Positions 25,701 through 35,200 of a stretch of 64,000 bases of DNA are shown here, in pieces. Each line of letters opens with the position of its first letter. Position 1 is the first letter of the stretch. The stretch covers positions 91,699,333-91,763,332 of the forward strand of contig OV884013.1 in assembly GCA_930367205.1 (NCBI GenBank). The letters are read 5' to 3'. A model generated the notes under the pieces. That model did not search any database. It was not told where the DNA came from and worked only from the letters and a program-made list of their open reading frames with translations. The DNA is from Acanthosoma haemorrhoidale (Eukaryota > Arthropoda > Insecta > Hemiptera > Acanthosomatidae). The translations under genes and the position numbers were made by a program.

Positions 25701-28700
25701 AATGCAGAGAGAGAGAGAGCAGTGTTCACTTCAAGTGTCTGATTCCGATTGTCTGAAAAAGCTCAGAATTTCCGCCTTATATAGGCAGGTCATTCCTGCT
25801 TACAGCGAGGAGCCAATTCTATGACAGTTTATTTTGCCCAATCAGGGGGCTACTATTCCCGTACTCCTAGTGAGCTCATGCCATGTTGGGATCATGAACT
25901 AGCCCCCTCTATCTATAATGATGCCAAAGATTTATTGATAAAATATGGAAAGGTAGACAGGTGATTTCTGGTCCGAGAAGAAGGTAACTTCTATTTATTC
26001 ATAGTGAAGAAGTTTGGACAACAGACTGCTTCAATAAATCCTTAGTTAAGAATTTGATACAAAGAATGCCAGTTTCTTACAAAATTCTCATCATTTTAAA
26101 ACATTATTGAGGGGAAAAAAAGTAGCTCAAAAATGATCCAAACTGAAATGGAATTCTTGACCAACTGGTTTGAAAATTTAACAGTGAAGATATGTCCTTG
26201 GAAAGGAAGAAGGGCTCAGAGCAGCCTTCATTGAATATTGATGAGGTTCTACATGAAAATCTAGAATCTAATTCAGCCACATACACTCACGTACTTGCCA
26301 GGGACTGGAGAGTGTCGAAAAAAACTAGTGGTTAGTCATAATTTACAATACATGGGAAAGAGCAGCAGACTGGTCCTGAATGAATTCATGCCACAGCAAT
26401 TGGCCGTGAAAATCTTTTAAAACACCCTTCTCGTATATTTTCAGTACGATGAAAAGTAGGTTTACTGCCAGCCAACTCCTAATACCTGTGGGCAATGGCT
26501 AGATTGCAATCAAGCATCTTTTCCTGTTGCTGCAAAAGGGCAGTTTGAAAAAAAAAAATACATGCTGTGAATGTTCTACTAAATCTGAACTATTCTACAG
26601 ACAACTAGAAAGAATGTACATGAAACGGTCACAGTATTACCCAGCTATGGTTAACCATAAAGCAGTTATGTTCCAGTAAGATAACGCTCTTCCAAACACA
26701 TTTGAGTATTTTATACGATCAAAAAAACCCAAGTAACAATTGAATTTATTGATTAGAATAAAATTAGTATTTGTTCTTAGTAATTGGTAAACATAAACTT
26801 TAAAACAGTATGTTTCATGTATATATTTCCATATATTATTTAAATGAATTATTAAAGTTCAATGTTGTATACATTTTTGGGTGATTCCCGTATGTACAGA
26901 CAAGTCATAAACAATATCCGTGATGTTTCCAATTTATTCTTATCATTCCCTTTTTTTTTCATAATTGAGTAGCAAAATAGTCAGTTCAAGTGAGCTGATT
27001 TGCTCTAAAAAAGTTCATGAACAAAGCCCGAAGACAGGAAGAAGAGGATTCCCAAGAGGGGCAGGAGGAAACCAACCAGTTGCAGATAATTTCAACCAAC
27101 CAAAAGATTAATAATCCTGATCCCATGGTTCTCTGAATGATTTTCCTTTGGGATACAACCTCCCTCCTCTTGTCCTCAATTTTTATCTTCTTTTTTGAGT
27201 GTTTCTTCAACCATTTTAGTTAGAAAAAATATAGAATATAATTGGCTTAAATTATGATATGTATTATACTCCTTGAATATTATGAAAAAAATAATAAGCT
27301 TTCTTTGTCTGGAGATAGGTGAATCACCTCAAATGTTATAAATATAAATAAAATTTTGAGGACAAATAAATTTCAACTGTTATGTATTTACATTTAATCG
27401 ACCATAGTTAGGAATTAAACCTTAGTCGATCGCATTCGACTTGGTAAATTGAGGTTGAGTAGATTTATTTTTGTATCTTCAAAAGGTATATTTTTAAACA
27501 TGTATATTTATTATCCATATAACAGATGTGGTGGCAGTGGATTGGTTACAAAGAGATCCGATGTTTGAAACTAAAGTGAGATTAATCTTTAAAAAGTGGT
27601 TCATTATCATAGATTCGTCGACTTTTTGACGAGGTAATCAGATTGCATTGGTAAAAGTATGTGATTTCGGGGAGCACTCGTTTATCATCGTTGCTTTATG
27701 GATCTGAAGTAATGAAGCATGCCAGTGTTGAATTTAAAACTTGTGTTCCCAGAAGATGTAAATGTGTAATGAATTATTATGCCTGGTTTGATATGAAATC
27801 ACAAAGCCTATTCTTGCACTGTCATTGAATATTTTAAATTCATAAAAATATATTATTCTACTCGGCCTCTATTTCTCATATTTATATACATATATTTTTT
27901 TTTACTGTATCCAACTGGAATGCTTAATTATTTTTTTATTTATTGTATTTATTATATATTTATTTCTAATTGTCATGAAGAAATATAATTAGAACTATTG
28001 ACTTTTTTAGGATGATTATTGTAGTTCCAAGATTTAAGTGATTGCATAAATTCTCATAATGTAATTATCTTTTGGATGATAATGTTTCTCTTTTTTGGTA
28101 AGACGTCCGATCATAAAATTTTAGTGTTCATTAATGTTCAATGTGGAATTTTATGGTTCAGTGTTTGTGTTAACAGTAACTAAAACCGCTCTTATTTTAA
28201 ATGTAAAATACACAGAAAAAAATACAAAAGTTCTTTCATACATTTTTTGGTTAGGGAAAAAATAGTTATTAACAGCCAAAGAAAAAATTACTGGCAAGAT
28301 AGGGGCGTGAACTCGGGACCTCCCTAATATCTAGGGTAAAAGTACTATTAATCAAGAAAGGAGGCCAAATTTCAAAATGTGTGTTATTTGTTAAAGTTTT
28401 TGTCTTGGGAGATAATATAAGTTCATTAAATCATGTCGAATCTGTTATCTATTGATTAACAATTTAATTTTGTTAAATTAAATCTGTAGATAGAAATATA
28501 GAATATTTGTGCTATTCTAATACACATAGCTGTCAAGTTTTAATAAACAATCTTATGTTTTTAAGTGATAAATAGGAATTCCTACTTATATTGCACTAAC
28601 GCAAGAAAGGTGATAGGTACTTTCCTTGCCTCAAACATGCTCTTTCCCACCTCGCCCTTGCTTATTAATTTAATACCTCCCGATTTGGGATAACCCTCTC

Positions 28701-31700
28701 ACTTGGGGGACGTTTACCCTTATATATAAACTTATCATTGCACTTGACTTCATCTTTTCAATTCAGCCAACTTTTCTAACGAGTAAGTTAGGGTAAAACA
28801 TTTTTTAATATGTTAAAAAAATTATTTCTTACTACTCCCGCACAGTAATCTAATTATATTTACAAACCATGGTGCAAGATTTGAATTGGGTATATCCTGA
28901 GCACATTAGAAGAACATTAAAACCTATTTTTATGAGTATTACTATTGCTTTTTTTTTATGATTCATAAAATCATATTCATAATATCATTTTCATAATTAC
29001 CCTACTATCAATAACTTGGAAAATTCATTGAGAAATATTTTGAGTCATTACATTTCACTAAACATAGTTTTTATTCCTTTTTGAAAATGTCTGGGGCTCA
29101 TATATCAATATAAATATGTAGTTATATTTATAGGAAGTCCTTATAGTTTTTTCTTCTGAACAAACACTGTTATATTTTTAATTATATACTGAATAAATAA
29201 AACTAACATATAAATGATAATCTAAGTAAAATGTGAGGCTGCTCGATAAAAACGCAAGCTTTTATTAGACTAGCTATTTAATCATTAATTAGAGTAATTT
29301 TAAAAATTGTATTTATTTAAAAATAAAAGTGTTTATAAAACTGTTAAAATTTACTTTTTTCAATAAACTGCATAAACTCTTGTACCACTACTTATCTAAG
29401 AGTGTGAAACATTTTTTTAAGTTATGTAAAAATAATCAGTCTTTTCTACCCTCATTAACTTCCATTTAATGTTTTAATTACATTTACTAAAATTGCTGAA
29501 TTAATTACATTTAATGAAGACTGATATAAATTACAGATGGACTTCCTTGAGAAACTTCCTTTTAAAAAAGCTTATTTTGAGATAACTTTTACAAATAATT
29601 AGAATTTAGCCCTTATTTGGATAGCAGTTTTCATGACTGAATTGCATGGTATGCGTATTTATGTTGATTGATGCTGCACGACAGTATGTTTAATAACTAT
29701 TATATGTTGATATTTTGTAATAATGTTTTGGTTGGTGGTTGATCAGTCTTATGGTAATGGAATTAAGTACTTTTTTTTTTTTTTTTTTTTTTGTACTAAA
29801 TATTTTTTTTTCAAAAACCGCTTTAACCCTGGAGTGGGAACATGTGGTATATCGGACCCAGTGACATCTAATGTGAGCTCTACTAACAAAACCAAATTAG
29901 TTATTCACTTATGCCCCAGTCTATCCTTAAACTAAATCATATTAAATAGCTAACATTAATTAGATTCAGTTTGCCACAGAAGTGTGGTATGTTATTCCTG
30001 CTCAAAGTTGTTCATGGGATTATAGGACCCAATGTTTCCACTGATGTGACTTTTTCACAACATGACTGACTCATCTAAAAAGTATTTTAATTTATCATAT
30101 CTGAAAGATATTAATTGAATTCTATTAATAAAATAAAGATTTGAAAATAGTGATTGATGAAGTTGGAGATCCATCATTTGAACTAGAAACTTAGATTCAA
30201 GTCTTAGACATTAATTTAAAAAAAAAAGGAAGATTTGGTAATTTTATGTGGTATATTTTAGACTGGGGATTGGATGACATGTTTACTTAATAATATAGTA
30301 ATTATATTAGTGCTTACTACCCCTAATAACTAATTGGTCAAATAGACCCAACGTTCCCACTGCTGTGTTGAATAGGTCCTGTTTGTGTAAAGACTATTAT
30401 TATTATTATTTTTTAAAGTTGTTATAATCTAATATTTTTAATGTGTTATGCCAATACATTTATGCATTGCTGTTATGTTATTTTTTTTTATTATTAAGGT
30501 TGTCTTTAATTCAAAATCCTGAGCTTTGGGAATCTATTTTTTCGGTGAAAATCTTCTGGGCCTGTCACACAATTATATTATAAACATATGCTAGTAAAGC
30601 CTAAAAATCTAGGATTTTTTAACCCTATAACTTAAATGAATTCTTTCACTTCGAGGAAATGCTATAAATAAATGTTGTCTTTTTTATTACATTTTGTGTT
30701 AAATTAAATAAACTGAAGCTAGCTTGGCTGTTATAATAACGGTTTAACAGGAACTCTTACATTGTCTTAACCATAACCTAGTTCATAGTTTTAAAAAAAA
30801 AATTTAACTAGAATAAAAATTAATTAAAACTTAAATAAAGGGACACCTAAGTCTCACTTTTATTCAGTAAAGCAACAATCCATCATAATCAAAAACTACT
30901 CATAAAACTGTAAACCAATTTAAAAAAATAAATTTTTTTTCTTTCTGGGATTGTCATATGAGAGCTGAAAAATTTTTATAAAAGGAATAAATATGGCCAA
31001 GAGATTTTGTATGAAGCATATTTTCACCTATTTAATTAATCGCTTTGTCAAGGGGTAATACAATGGTATTCGCGATTCCCTGATTATGTTGGCCAAAGGT
31101 ATAACTTATCCTGTAATTTTTGGTATTGCATGTTAATATTAGTATTACTGTAGAAATCAATTCCTGTATTTAAGTTAGTTACCAGTTTAAATATCGTCCT
31201 ATAAGTGTTATCTTCCATAGTAAAGACTTTATTATTGGTATATGTATTTTTTATTTTAATGGAAATTCAAAAACAGGTCATTAATGGAATTCCAAACAGG
31301 CCACTTTTGCATCTGGTCTTACTATGTGCTAATGCGGCTAACGGACCCGATAGCCAGGTCCGTACTTAAAATGCTTGCGCACTACATGGTTCTTGAGTGG
31401 TGATTCTGTCTCCTCCTAAGCAGGTCTATCCTCTATGCTTCGCTTGTAATGGTTAAATAATCCCCAATCCTTTTTAAGGAGTTGCTTCTATCGTTTTTAC
31501 CTGACTTGGGAATTTACCCCAGTTTAGAATAGTTCCTGCTGGCTTATGTTATATTCTTTGCACATTAAAACCAAAAATGCTTTTGAACCTGGATTCAGAT
31601 CAAAGTAAAATGGATTGTTAATAACTGTATCATTGCAGCCCATGGAGCATTGAAGGTGAAGGTTTTCACATTCCTGCCACCCTGGATGAGTTAAGTTGAG

Positions 31701-32241
31701 CAGAAAATGAAGGACTTACAACATCTTACCATTCCTTCTTCATTAGGAAAAATTACTTTTAATTAAACTAATTCTAACAATATTATTATATCTCTGATTC
31801 TAAAGTAAACTTTATATGTCACACATGGTTAATAATTCCCTTCTGAATAGTCACAATCACTCCATCAAATTTTTATTAGCCATTTCTCATGTGACAAGTC
31901 AGTGAGAACGAATGACCTATTGAGTTGATTTGTTTAAATACTACAAATGAATTAACACATTTTGTTTTTGTGATGTCAACTATGAACTAAGAGATTATCT
32001 TGATGCATTTATATTGTAAATTATAATCTAAAACAAATTGAAAACATTTGTTAGTGTTCCATTGGTGTTTAAATGTATTTTTATTTTAATAATCGTTTCA
32101 ATTAACAATTACTACATCTTATTATAAAAAACAAAATAATCATATTATTTCAATTGTTTTAGATCAGCCAGAAGAACAACTTCGTTCCCTGCACAAATTT
32201 CAACGTCGAGATACCCGGAGCGCAAAGCTGACAAACTGTGA
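1797..32241 (+). CDS. rdgB: rdgB/PITPNM phosphatidylinositol transfer protein, 3' nineteen exons
   Basis: Membrane-associated phosphatidylinositol transfer protein, which in flies and mammals exchanges PI and phosphatidic acid at ER-plasma membrane contacts during PLC signalling. Exons read from the sequence: 1797-1977, 3089-3228, 3340-3447, 4016-4180, 7835-7997, 8817-9034, 9708-9800, 10203-10272, 10645-10754, 13683-13853, 15472-15630, 17160-17308, 18218-18334, 18580-18688, 20109-20265, 22346-22495, 22890-23070, 23471-23739 and 32163-32241. All introns are GT-AG and every junction keeps one open frame (2789 nt, about 929 residues) to TGA at 32239-32241. Order of domains: Ser/acidic linker, FFAT motif, DDHD domain with GDSMGS, LNS2 domain, Arg-rich tail. 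Known family members have about 1250 residues, so the N-terminal PITP domain must lie left of the window. The first visible exon needs one base from an upstream exon. The last intron (8.4 kb) is much longer than the others. Family assignment is near certain; the low-complexity first exon is the least conserved part. Confidence 0.95.
3180..3360 (+). other. rdgB: FFAT (VAP-binding) motif of rdgB, split by an intron
   Basis: The end of one exon and the start of the next (3228/3340) encode an acidic run followed by [11 protein letters not shown]. This fits the FFAT core E-F-F-D-x-x-E with an acidic flank. In this family the motif binds the ER protein VAP and tethers the protein to ER contact sites. 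The intron falls between Q and the first E after it, so the core is complete only after splicing. Confidence 0.85.
4290..4722 (-). pseudogene. mariner-type transposase remnant (C-terminal part)
   Basis: Reverse-strand translation in shifting frames gives the C-terminal half of a mariner transposase: an [12 protein letters not shown] block (the HxDNAxxH region), then [17 protein letters not shown], then [19 protein letters not shown] near the end. The third catalytic region after PPYSP is disrupted, and stops and frameshifts occur throughout, so the copy is dead. The 5' part of the transposase is missing, and a separate dispersed repeat begins at 4723. It lies in the rdgB intron 4181-7834. Confidence 0.75.
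4723..4867. repeat. 145-bp dispersed repeat, copy 1
   Basis: Near-identical to 7107-7252 over about 145 bp. Both begin GCTTATGGTGCTTGTCAACA (copy 1 reads CACTTATGG...) and both end AACCAGCCAAATATCCTA. The two copies lie in the same orientation in one rdgB intron. No tRNA or coding signal was recognised in it. Confidence 0.8.
4893..5600 (+). mobile_element. 0.7-kb LTR-like repeat, forward copy
   Basis: A copy of the same sequence lies inverted at 16410-17140. The layout is LTR-like. It begins TGTTGTGATATTTT at 4898 after an (AT)n tract, has a TATATATACA box near 5179, a GC-richer block with CCCACGCTAAGGCGCCTCG, and AATAAATCCAATAAACC near 5490-5508. Homology continues to about 5595. No clear target-site duplication is seen because the flanks are AT-simple. 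It could be a solo LTR plus some internal sequence, or another non-coding retroelement. Confidence 0.6.
6515..7074 (+). mobile_element. Solo LTR of an LTR retrotransposon
   Basis: A 560-bp unit beginning TGTTGTGGCCACC and ending GTCTGACA, flanked by the perfect 5-bp duplication ATATG (6510-6514 and 7075-7079). Inside is a promoter-like TATATAAAAAACC box at about 6726, then a GC-rich transcribed-type region and ATAGATCTTATGGAGTCA near 6970, a block also found in the other LTR at 25468-25920. There is no internal coding sequence, so recombination between two LTRs probably left a single one. BEL/Pao or Gypsy type is likely; the family was not resolved. Confidence 0.85.
7107..7252. repeat. 145-bp dispersed repeat, copy 2
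   Basis: Direct copy of 4723-4867, starting about 28 bases beyond the 3' target duplication of the solo LTR at 6515-7074. It differs from copy 1 at a handful of positions. Together with 7320-7345 (TCCCAGAATAAAG, also near 490-505) it may belong to a larger interspersed family. Confidence 0.8.
9330..9405 (-). repeat. 5S-rRNA-like segment (possible SINE3 fragment)
   Basis: On the reverse strand the sequence reads TTAAGCAAGCTCAAGCACAA, about 12 bases of spacer, then AGGATGGGTGAC. These match, in order and spacing, the internal promoter of eukaryotic 5S rRNA (the AAGC-GGTCGGGC region and GGATGGGTGACC). Flanks do not extend to a complete 5S gene, so a 5S-derived SINE or decayed pseudogene is likelier than a functional gene. 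Confidence 0.4.
11571..13457 (+). CDS. Reverse transcriptase-RNase H polyprotein fragment
   Basis: C-terminal part of a retrotransposon ORF2. The frame is open from the first base of the insertion ([18 protein letters not shown] motif A) with no stop to 13457; the first ATG is at 11619. Counting from that Met: [14 protein letters not shown] at about 42-55, catalytic YADD at 76-79, an RNase H domain from about 335 ([14 protein letters not shown], then the [10 protein letters not shown] and NEKADGLAR blocks), and a CX2CX8HX4C zinc knuckle (CRFC...HIICDC) near 555-575. The missing endonuclease and N-terminal RT mean it cannot move on its own. The uninterrupted frame points to a recent insertion. 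Confidence 0.92.
   Translation, partial: FFVDIEGAFDRTPYNTMASALERKGISSLASSWINTMLENRILQSQLGQTKLWMKPVGGCPQGGVLSPLLWCLVVDSLLTNLNSAGFYAQGYADDIAVLIGGKFSETISELLSASMDLLRDWCEKNGLGINPQKINLCIFTNKRNAIVRPPYIGGTQVSICSEVKHLGVTLDRKLDWSKHIRNTTMKALRCLYACKRAVGRTWGLQPRMLFWLYTAAVRPMVLYASMVWWHRGSISKNRTLLGKLQRLSCLMITGAMSTTPTAAMEVLLNLNPLHIEVEAQALNVAYRLAKSGTRSKVMTHMRHGNLFRRIDEDEVLSMHSDLQVKKHTDVLYCAENTKTKPHKLCNGINCYTDGSLTENGSGAGIWRKDKPESGISIPLGRHTSVFQAEVMAINVCTQTLIGEGVRNRLITIFTDSQAAIGALRSYTTRSYLVEECKNNLNTLSLANKVRIDWVPGHTGITGNEKADGLARVGSEQTPLAPEPICGISLSYAKRRIKLALEDKARLSWRETKKQEHSKLFLNGPCKRRSSALLSMDRWTLKSVTGLYTGHCRLNKHLFNLGIVGSPICRFCKKEGETARHIICDCDNLARKRYLHFGSDRIVDPKLCELIDPFSILRFAKAVGLSHI
11571..13533 (+). mobile_element. 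5'-truncated non-LTR retrotransposon (I/LOA-like)
   Basis: A complete insertion footprint is visible. The 11-bp duplication ATCATTTACAG occurs at 11560-11570 and 13534-13544, and the 3' end is an (AAT)n tail at about 13519-13533. The element begins within the reverse-transcriptase domain, so it was truncated at the 5' end on insertion. RT plus RNase H and an AAT/TAA-repeat tail fit the I/LOA group better than jockey or R1 types. It sits in the sense direction in the rdgB intron 10755-13682. Confidence 0.92.
14101..14908 (+). mobile_element. piggyBac-like non-autonomous element
   Basis: The ends are inverted repeats: CCCTCCGAGTACCATGGGG at the left, and CATGGTACTCGGAGGG at the right, ending at 14908. 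The right end is followed by TTAA (14909-14912), the piggyBac target. The left flank is GTAA (14097-14100), one change from TTAA. A second, inner copy of the end motif lies at about 14866-14873 (GGACCCCATGGTAC at the right). At 808 bp it is too short for a full transposase. It lies in the rdgB intron 13854-15471. Confidence 0.85.
14631..14843 (+). pseudogene. Acidic N-terminal fragment of a piggyBac-like transposase
   Basis: Inside the element at 14101-14908 a 70-codon frame reads [19 protein letters not shown] followed by further Asp/Glu-rich sequence. Such acidic N-termini are usual in piggyBac-like transposases. The DDE catalytic domain and cysteine-rich end are absent, so it is a remnant left by internal deletion. 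Assignment relies on the surrounding inverted repeats as much as on the sequence. Confidence 0.55.
16410..17140 (-). mobile_element. 0.7-kb LTR-like repeat, inverted copy
   Basis: Reverse complement of the element at 4893-5600, with scattered substitutions and small indels. It includes the same TGGCCAGTAT, GCGCCTTAGCGTGGGT and CAATAAACC-type blocks. It ends only about 20 bases before the acceptor of the rdgB exon at 17160, so the element supplies sequence close to that branch-point region. Confidence 0.65.
20845..21756 (-). mobile_element. Fold-back mariner element
   Basis: The ends are GGGGGACCGGAAAGTAATGT and its near-perfect complement ACATTACTTTCTGGTCCCCC. TA precedes the left end; TG follows the right end, where TA would be expected. 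The match continues inward for about 280 bp on each side (20845-21127 and 21478-21756), far beyond normal mariner ends, because both arms carry the transposase 3' end. The central part (about 21130-21475) is single-copy transposase on the - strand. The element lies in the rdgB intron 20266-22345. Confidence 0.85.
20900..21475 (-). pseudogene. mariner transposase, decayed
   Basis: Reverse-strand translation shows, with frameshifts and stops, KWVLYD followed by SPKILSPHK, then [15 protein letters not shown], the ILQHDNARPH region as [27 protein letters not shown], and the C-terminal part. This is the usual order in mariner transposases. A second partial copy of the last about 90 codons runs in the opposite direction at 21478-21756 ([13 protein letters not shown] then QNAIS-type blocks). 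Not functional. Confidence 0.8.
22660..22712 (+). repeat. Second 5S-rRNA-like segment
   Basis: Contains CTTAGCTCAATCATACTATG followed by GGATGGGTGACCCACC, resembling the 3' internal control region of 5S rRNA and sharing GGATGGGTGAC with the segment at 9330-9405. It is short and lies in the rdgB intron 22496-22889. A chance match cannot be excluded. Confidence 0.35.
25468..25920 (-). mobile_element. LTR-like sequence, reverse orientation
   Basis: GC-richer than its surroundings. On the reverse strand the order is a TATATAAGG box (about 25780), a CT-rich leader with (CT)n, TCTTATGGAGTCAAATCAATAAAC (split here: ATCTTATGGAGTC near 25620, then AATAAAC near 25605), and an end GGCGCCCTCAACA near 25469. 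TCTTATGGAGTC is shared with the solo LTR at 6515-7074. Both termini and a target duplication could not be fixed; the outer limits are approximate. Confidence 0.55.
26540..26735 (+). pseudogene. mariner transposase fragment
   Basis: The forward frame gives [30 protein letters not shown], a stop, then DNALPNT. This corresponds to the mariner block that normally reads as ELYCQQLER...HxDNARPHT, with the second catalytic Asp in DNA. Upstream sequence from about 26100 may belong to the same element (an [12 protein letters not shown] stretch) but is too decayed to assign. It lies in the last rdgB intron. Confidence 0.55.
28300..28372 (-). repeat. Decayed tRNA-like segment (SINE head or pseudo-tRNA)
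   Basis: The forward strand reads GGGGCGTGAACTCGGGACCT, CCCTAATATCTAGGG, then AGTACTATTAATCAAGAAAG and GAGG. This is the layout of a tRNA gene read backwards: a B-box region (GGTCCCGAGTTC on the reverse strand, degenerate for GGTTCGANTCC), an anticodon-arm-like palindrome CCCTA...TAGGG and a degenerate acceptor. Too many mismatches for a working tRNA. Confidence 0.4.
28721..28730 (+). promoter_or_regulatory. TATA box of a putative intronic promoter
   Basis: TATATATAAA follows a CT-rich, relatively GC-rich block (28610-28720). The start site would lie near 28750-28765 (the TTGACTTCATC...CAATTCAG region). It lies in the sense direction in the last rdgB intron. An LTR or MITE promoter is an alternative. 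Confidence 0.35.
28846..28961 (+). CDS. Putative small gene, 30-codon ORF, unidentified
   Basis: Downstream of the TATA box a donor-type AACGA|GTAAGT (28782/28783) and an acceptor-type CTTACTACTCCCGCACAG (ending 28845) could define a 63-nt intron. The following sequence has ACAAACCATGG at 28863-28872, a good insect start context. The frame 28869-28961 gives [19 protein letters not shown] and a hydrophobic end, then TGA. A further donor-like GA|GTATTA at 28935 could extend it into another exon, but none was found. The family is not recognised. It may be a real short gene, an alternative 5' end, or a transposon leader. Confidence 0.25.
29771..29792. repeat. T22 tract flanked by GTAC
   Basis: Uninterrupted T tract bracketed by AGTAC on the left and GTACT on the right, followed by a second T run at about 29803-29811. 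It may mark the 3' end of a reverse-strand retroposon; no body or target duplication was found. Confidence 0.5.
29824..30390. repeat. Possible decayed piggyBac-type element
   Basis: TTAACCCTGGAGTGGGAACA occurs at about 29822, and GACCCAACGTTCCCACTGCT at about 30345 is roughly its inverted partner. A third related motif (GGACCCAATGTTTCCACTGA) lies at about 30026. The start resembles the TTAA-CCCT arrangement of the piggyBac-like element at 14101. The right end and TTAA there are not clear. Weak call. Confidence 0.25.
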
Positions 32242-35200
32242 CGATGGTCTTTCCTCTGCATTGAGAGGGCTCCAAAACAACCTTGATAATTATAGGTTTA
32301 TGAGCTATCTATTTACTGTGGCGTGAATAATTATTGTATAAATGTAATTTATTTCTTTTGTTTGTATCGAGTCAGTTTTCTGTCGTTTGAAATCTATTCA
32401 ATGAAAGTCGAAGCTTCGATATTTAATATCTGCATTATTTATTATAAAAACAATTATTCTATATATAAAAGTTTCTATGTGTATTTGTAAATATTAGATT
32501 AATTAGGAAAAATGTGTTCAAATTTTCTAGCATTCTTTATAGGTGGATTCCTTCAGCCTATTTATATTTTCCTTACAGAGATTAATCCTTAAGAGAGAGA
32601 GCACTTTTATCTAGAAAAGATCTTCACTTTTATGATTATATAAGTCTTTTTAAAATCTCAATTTATATTTTAACATGTTGCATCACTATTTTATTTGTTA
32701 GTAAATCTCTAAAAAAAAAAATATGGGCCTAATTATTATAAATCTGAATTGAATTGTCGACAAATCTTACTTAGAATAAGTATATATATAGCAGAATTCA
32801 TTTTATGGTTCCTACATATACATTTTTTTCTTCATAAAAATTATAATAATGCATTTTACTTTAAATCATTAACTGTTATCCATCGTATTAGTTTTTGTTT
32901 TTTTCAAACTTTGTTCATACCATATTGAATGAAGTGAGAATTCATTTTGAAAGATTTGTGTCAACTACCAGTTCAATTCTACTTGATGTTGATTTGTCCG
33001 TTTATGATTATATCGTCTATATAGAGATCAATGATCAAATTTGAAAGTAATTCATCAATAATAAATCTAAGTTTACTGTTTGCTGAAAATATGTATGTTA
33101 CACAGTTAAGCTATAGCCGGTTTATCTTATTACTTAAATAAAACCGTCAAAATAATTGCAACAGCACAAAAATTAGAGCCTAACCAAACTCAGTGCATCA
33201 AGAGTACGGGTCTATTAGGGAGTTATTAAATATGAAATATTGCTGTGATAAAGTCTAAAAAATATTATCCAGCTTTTACCGATTATCTATCATCTACTAA
33301 CTGTTCTGCCGTCGCTTTTAGCCTGATGCGGTCGTGAATTAAATTTAATCTTAGTCTTGAACTATTCAAGTTAATATGTGTAGATATCTAAATTTTAAAG
33401 CTAATACTACTTACTAATTGAGAAGCATGAAAAAATATTTTTAAAATGCTCTATCCAAAATTTTTTTTAAAAATATTCTAAAGACATGATCACAACATGA
33501 TATCTGTTTATAATGTCTTTGTTAGACTTGAGTGAACATATTGTATGAAATGAAAACAAAAAAAAAACCTCTAAACACATTATGTTATACTGTAATCCTC
33601 TATCTTGTAGGTATAAATTTATTAATTGCATGTCTCTATAGGTGTGTAAATAAATTTGTTTTTAAACCAGCAATGTTTTAAAAAATATTTAAAAAAAACT
33701 TATCAAAAATAATAAAATTCAAAAATATACTAGTTTTTATTGATATCAGGCTAAATAACAATTATTGCATGGAGACTTGTTCAAGTTGCTGTATTTTCAT
33801 ACCATTTAATTCAATTTTTTTGATATCATCACTATGTTTATGCATTGTTTTTTATTTTACCTTTATTTAATTATTTATTAAATACATTGGATTACTTATA
33901 TTAATTAATATACACATGATCCTGTGATTTTTTTACTTTTTTATAATAACTCCTTGAGCGATGCCTAAAAAACTGTCACTGATTTCTCTTACTCGCCGTT
34001 AGTGTATGTGCCCTCTCTGAATAATAGGTTTGAGAAATGCAAAATTTTATAGTATATTAGTAGAGGCGAAAAGGAGAAGCTTTGAAAGTGGAATGAGGAA
34101 TCGTCTTTCACTTATCTGTACCTACTGCAATATTAATCATACAAATGTTGTAATAGATATGAAATAATGTCCATAACTTTCCATATGATCCTAGATTATG
34201 GCTAAAATATATTCAATGGAATTTTGAAGAATTCCTAATTTATAATCATTCTAAACATATAAAAAAGGGATTTAGAGACTAGAAAAATTAAGCTGAGAGC
34301 AAATAATAGGAATTGCGTACCTGAAATGATTTTAATATATTTTTTTTAGGTTTTAAGTGGTATAATATTTTGGTCATAAACCCCCCAGTACCTTTATTTT
34401 CATAATTTTGTGGTGTGCCCATGTCCCATATCTTATGATTTTTTTGTGTCTAAAGCTTACTTGAAAAATACAATTTATTTTATAATTGATATGAAATTTT
34501 TTTACGTCGTGTAAATATACAATAATTGAAACAATTAATCTTCGAAGTAATAAAAAAAAAAAGATGAGCCCATTAATCCTTGTGTTCAGTAAATAAAAAG
34601 TTAAAATGAAATCATTGGGGGTAATTTTAAATTAAAAAAAACAAACACATTAACCAAATTAAAGCAAGTGGTGACAAAATATGAATGATTCAATCTACAA
34701 AATTAAAATACCTCATTGTAAATAAATTACTTAAAATACTTCATTGCTTCGTTTTCTGTGCTTTAAAAATTAATCATTTCTTTATTGATTATTATTATAT
34801 TTTCAATTGTGGATAGCAGCTGTATTTAGCATTTCAGTGCGGGGGTATCACAAATGCCAAGCTTTAGCTGCCAGTGGTTATTAGGAGCTGGGCATAAGTA
34901 TATTTTTTTCCAGCTACTTTTACTATAAAAATTGTATAACAAAATGTGTCTCTACTTCAATTTGTTATGTATCTAATTTTAATTTAAAATGAACCAGAAA
35001 ACATACTTTAGATATAATTCCTGCTGTTAAAAGTCTTAAAAGAGAAAATCAATTTCATGACTATAGTTGATTAAAGCTCAGCTTTAGAGCTACTTCTTGC
35101 ACTTGTGGCTCAAAACCTGGCTGTGATACTATTTTTCTCTTATAAAATATTTTTTCATACAAGTAGAAATACTGCTTACCACAATTAAAAAAACATTGAT

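Larger units (their letters stand above)
23740..32162 (+). other. rdgB: Last rdgB intron, 8.4 kb
   Basis: This intron separates the Arg-rich end of the LNS2 exon from the 26-codon last exon. Both sites are good (GCAG|GTAATT and TTTTAG|ATCAGCC), and phase 2 joins correctly. It holds the LTR at 25468-25920, the mariner fragment at 26540-26735, a tRNA-like segment at 28300-28372, a promoter-like cluster at 28721-28961, a T22 tract at 29771-29792 and possible piggyBac-type ends at about 29824-30390. Positions 31290-31560 are GC-richer but unassigned. No further exon was recognised. Confidence 0.7.

Noticed and set aside
31600..31720. TTGCAG followed by CCCATGGAGCATTGAAGG, resembling an acceptor plus short exon
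   Set aside because: All frames close quickly or lack a donor, and rdgB phase already joins 23739 to 32163.
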